From Acidimicrobiaceae bacterium (GTDB taxonomy: Bacteria; Actinomycetota; Acidimicrobiia; Acidimicrobiales; Palsa-688), in assembly GCA_030838045.1 (NCBI GenBank), contig JAUTXN010000332.1, positions 1 through 33,379 of the forward strand: a stretch of 33,379 bases of DNA, in the 5' to 3' direction. A program made the position numbers and the translations under genes. Under the pieces are notes generated by a model. It ran no database searches. It saw nothing but the letters and a program-made list of their open reading frames with translations, and had not been told where the DNA came from. Shown here piece after piece: positions 32,377 through 33,379 of this stretch (within the stretch, counting starts at the first letter, position 1; the number at the start of each line of letters is the position of its first letter).

Positions 32377-32721
32377 GTGGAAGTTCTGGCAGGTTTTGTG
32401 CTGGGGTATCTCCTAGGTAGCGAGGCCGGAGGCGACAGCGTGTCGGTCATAAAAGACGCTGTGGGATCCGTCGTCGGGTCTGGAGATGTCCAGTCCGTAT
32501 TCACCGGTGGTATGGCCACGGCCCAAGGGCTGATGGGTGGCCTGTTCAGTGGTGGGGGGTCGGCCAAGGGCGCCATCACCGACATGGCTTCCTCCGACGA
32601 AGTGAAGGGCATGGTTACAGCGGGGTTTTCGACCGCGCAGGGGCTGGTCATGGACCTGTTCGGGCGCGGCCAGGAGATGGTTTCACAGCAACGGGGCAAA
32701 GGGCTCCGGCTGGTTATCTGA
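32377..32721 (+). CDS. 114-aa Gly-rich protein with internal repeat and GYLLG motif
   Basis: GTG at 32377, preceded by GAGGAGCAGGG. The N-terminal helix MEVLAGFVLGYLLGSEAG parallels the 80-aa protein at 30865. The body has two copies of a ~26-residue unit with a 38-residue period: S35-G60 (SGDVQSVFTGGMATAQGLMG...) and S73-G98 (SDEVKGMVTAGFSTAQGLVM...). The units share TAQGL and LFxxG. They look like amphipathic helices that could lie on a membrane or pack together. Unknown function. A 128-bp gap after hypD, which contains a TCTGTACAGA palindrome at 32290, may hold its own promoter. Confidence 0.75.
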   Translation: MEVLAGFVLGYLLGSEAGGDSVSVIKDAVGSVVGSGDVQSVFTGGMATAQGLMGGLFSGGGSAKGAITDMASSDEVKGMVTAGFSTAQGLVMDLFGRGQEMVSQQRGKGLRLVI

Positions 32722-32745
32722 ACGAAAGGCGAGGGAGAGCGGGAA

Positions 32746-32976
32746 ATGGCCGACATCTTCGAGACTGTCATTGGAATGGCCGAGCCGGCACTGAAGGTGG
32801 TCGGTGGCTTCGTAGGAGGGGTACAGCAGTCTGTCCAGAAGGTCATCAACAATGCCGTAGCTGAGGCCCTGAAGGCCTCGGGTGCCGGTGCGGCTGCGGC
32901 CGCCCCGGAGGCTCCTCCGGCTCCGGCTCCGGCCGCCGCAGGTCGGGTCCGTCCCCTTCGAGCGCCCGGCCGATAA
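32746..32976 (+). CDS. 76-aa small protein with Ala/Pro tail
   Basis: ATG at 32746 preceded by GAGGGAGAG, 24 bp after the previous gene. Residues 1-47 form a probable amphipathic helix pair (MADIFETVIGMAEPALKVVGGFVGGVQQSVQKVINNAVAEAL); the remainder is a low-complexity Ala/Pro tail ending RVRPLRAPGR. Not recognised. The Gly/Val-rich helical start resembles the repeat units of the preceding protein in style but not closely in sequence. Last gene of the cluster before the hairpin at 33108. Confidence 0.65.
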   Translation: MADIFETVIGMAEPALKVVGGFVGGVQQSVQKVINNAVAEALKASGAGAAAAAPEAPPAPAPAAAGRVRPLRAPGR

Positions 32977-33107
32977 CACCGGCGGTTCGAGGCAGTTCCT
33001 CGCCTCGCACCTGCCTCGAAGCGAGAGCAGATCCGCCGGCGCCACGAGTGGCGACGGCGTTCGGGGGCTTCACGTTCCCGTGAAACCAGTGCCCATAGCA
33101 AGCGACA

Positions 33108-33140
33108 CGGCCTGATCGGCGGTACCCGCTGATCAGGCCG
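33108..33140 (+). terminator. Terminator-like hairpin ending the hydrogenase cluster
   Basis: Perfect 10-bp arms CGGCCTGATC and GATCAGGCCG, with an inner GCGG/CCGC stem around GGTACC. No T-tract. It separates the hydrogenase genes from cbbL. Confidence 0.7.
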
Positions 33141-33171
33141 GTTCGCGTCATGACGCCTTCTGCTGCGTGCG

Positions 33172-33195
33172 ATCGATAGGCGTATAGCTATCGAT
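33172..33195. promoter_or_regulatory. Operator-like inverted repeat upstream of cbbL
   Basis: ATCGATAG-N8-CTATCGAT, perfect 8-bp arms; ATCGATAGG also recurs as a direct repeat 18 bp apart. About 40 bp upstream of the candidate -10. It contains no T-N11-A match, so it is not a textbook CbbR site. Confidence 0.6.
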
Positions 33196-33211
33196 AGGTG
33201 GAGAATTGGTA

Positions 33212-33241
33212 TTGGACGGGTTAACCCCCGTGCGGCACTAT
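33212..33241 (+). promoter_or_regulatory. Candidate cbbL promoter with palindrome in the spacer
   Basis: TTGGAC (33212-33217), 18 bp, then CACTAT (33236-33241), 40 bp before the cbbL ATG. The spacer holds the perfect palindrome GGGTTAACCC (33218-33227), which could be a repressor site. Confidence 0.4.
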
Positions 33242-33281
33242 GGATTCAGGTGCAGTACAGCCATTCGACCTAGGAGGCTTC

Positions 33282-33379
33282 ATGGCAGATGGTGGCGGTA
33301 ACGGAAAGCAGGGCCAGCAGCAACTCGAAGGCGAGAAGCGCTGGGGTGCCGGCGTTATTCCCTATGCCAAGATGGGCTA
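33282..33379 (+). CDS. cbbL: RuBisCO large subunit, N-terminal fragment (cut by window end)
   Basis: ATG at 33282 follows a strong TAGGAGG site; 32 codons are visible before the window ends. After a Gly/Gln-rich start (MADGGGNGKQGQQQLEG) the sequence EKRWGAGVIPYAKMG matches the N-terminus of form I (red-type/actinobacterial) RuBisCO large subunits, where (A/S)GVxPYxxMGYW precedes PDYxPKDTD. Catalytic residues lie outside the window, so the call rests on about 15 residues. RuBisCO beside a group 1h hydrogenase is a known arrangement in H2-oxidising actinobacteria, which supports it. The form (IE or other) cannot be decided here. Confidence 0.8.
   Translation, partial: MADGGGNGKQGQQQLEGEKRWGAGVIPYAKMG

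Larger units (their letters stand above)
32977..33281. other. Gene-free stretch between the hydrogenase cluster and cbbL
   Basis: 305 bp without a convincing gene. It contains the hairpin at 33108-33140, the inverted repeat at 33172-33195, the GGGTTAACCC palindrome at 33218-33227, a candidate promoter, a small TTCACG...CGTGAA repeat at 33070-33085, and a TAGGAGG ribosome site at 33271. Confidence 0.8.

Noticed and set aside
33172-33195. CbbR (LysR-type T-N11-A) binding site
   Set aside because: Checked each T for an A twelve bases on within the repeat and found none.

Overview
This is a high-GC chromosomal window with short intergenic gaps, frequent ATGA/GTGA start-stop overlaps and many GTG starts. 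It fits an Actinomycetota bacterium. The gene families (HAD-PlsC fusion, fatty acyl reductase-HAD fusion, actinobacterial-type hydrogenase next to a form I RuBisCO) suggest an Acidimicrobiia-like or other soil/aquatic actinobacterium, but that placement is inference. I saw no tRNA, rRNA, CRISPR array, insertion sequence or phage gene.

Left part (1-11.1 kb): a DUF480/YceH-like gene runs off the left edge and is divergent from acnA (aconitase with an unusual Pro/Ala-rich insert). A HAD phosphatase-acyltransferase fusion follows, convergent with gltB (glutamate synthase large chain; no gltD beside it). Next is a Pro/Gln repeat membrane protein.

Middle part (11.1-23 kb): a four-gene minus-strand operon encodes a fatty acyl reductase-HAD fusion, a zinc alcohol dehydrogenase, a divergent LarA-domain protein and a PlsC-type acyltransferase. 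A TetR gene lies divergently only 24 bp away, across a near-perfect operator palindrome. After this come two small uncharacterised proteins, a CsbD-like stress protein missed by the ORF track, a GT4 glycosyltransferase, glpX (class II fructose-1,6-bisphosphatase), a hypothetical, a DUF2786 protein and a PilZ-domain protein.

Right part (23.2 kb to the end): a complete group 1h (actinobacterial-type, high-affinity) [NiFe] hydrogenase operon. It holds hhyS, hhyL, a NifU-domain protein, DUF5947-like and DUF6084-like proteins, a 562-aa hydrogenase-associated protein, a maturation endopeptidase, two tiny membrane proteins with a shared C-terminal motif (absent from the ORF track), hypC, an 80-aa membrane protein, hypD and two more small proteins. 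A strong hairpin ends the cluster. After a promoter region with two palindromes, the window closes on the first 32 codons of what looks like the RuBisCO large subunit gene (cbbL).

Taken together, the right part looks like a module that oxidises (possibly atmospheric) H2 to power CO2 fixation. glpX could also serve a Calvin cycle. The least explained content is the set of small membrane proteins in the hydrogenase operon and the acyl reductase/ADH/LarA-like operon.
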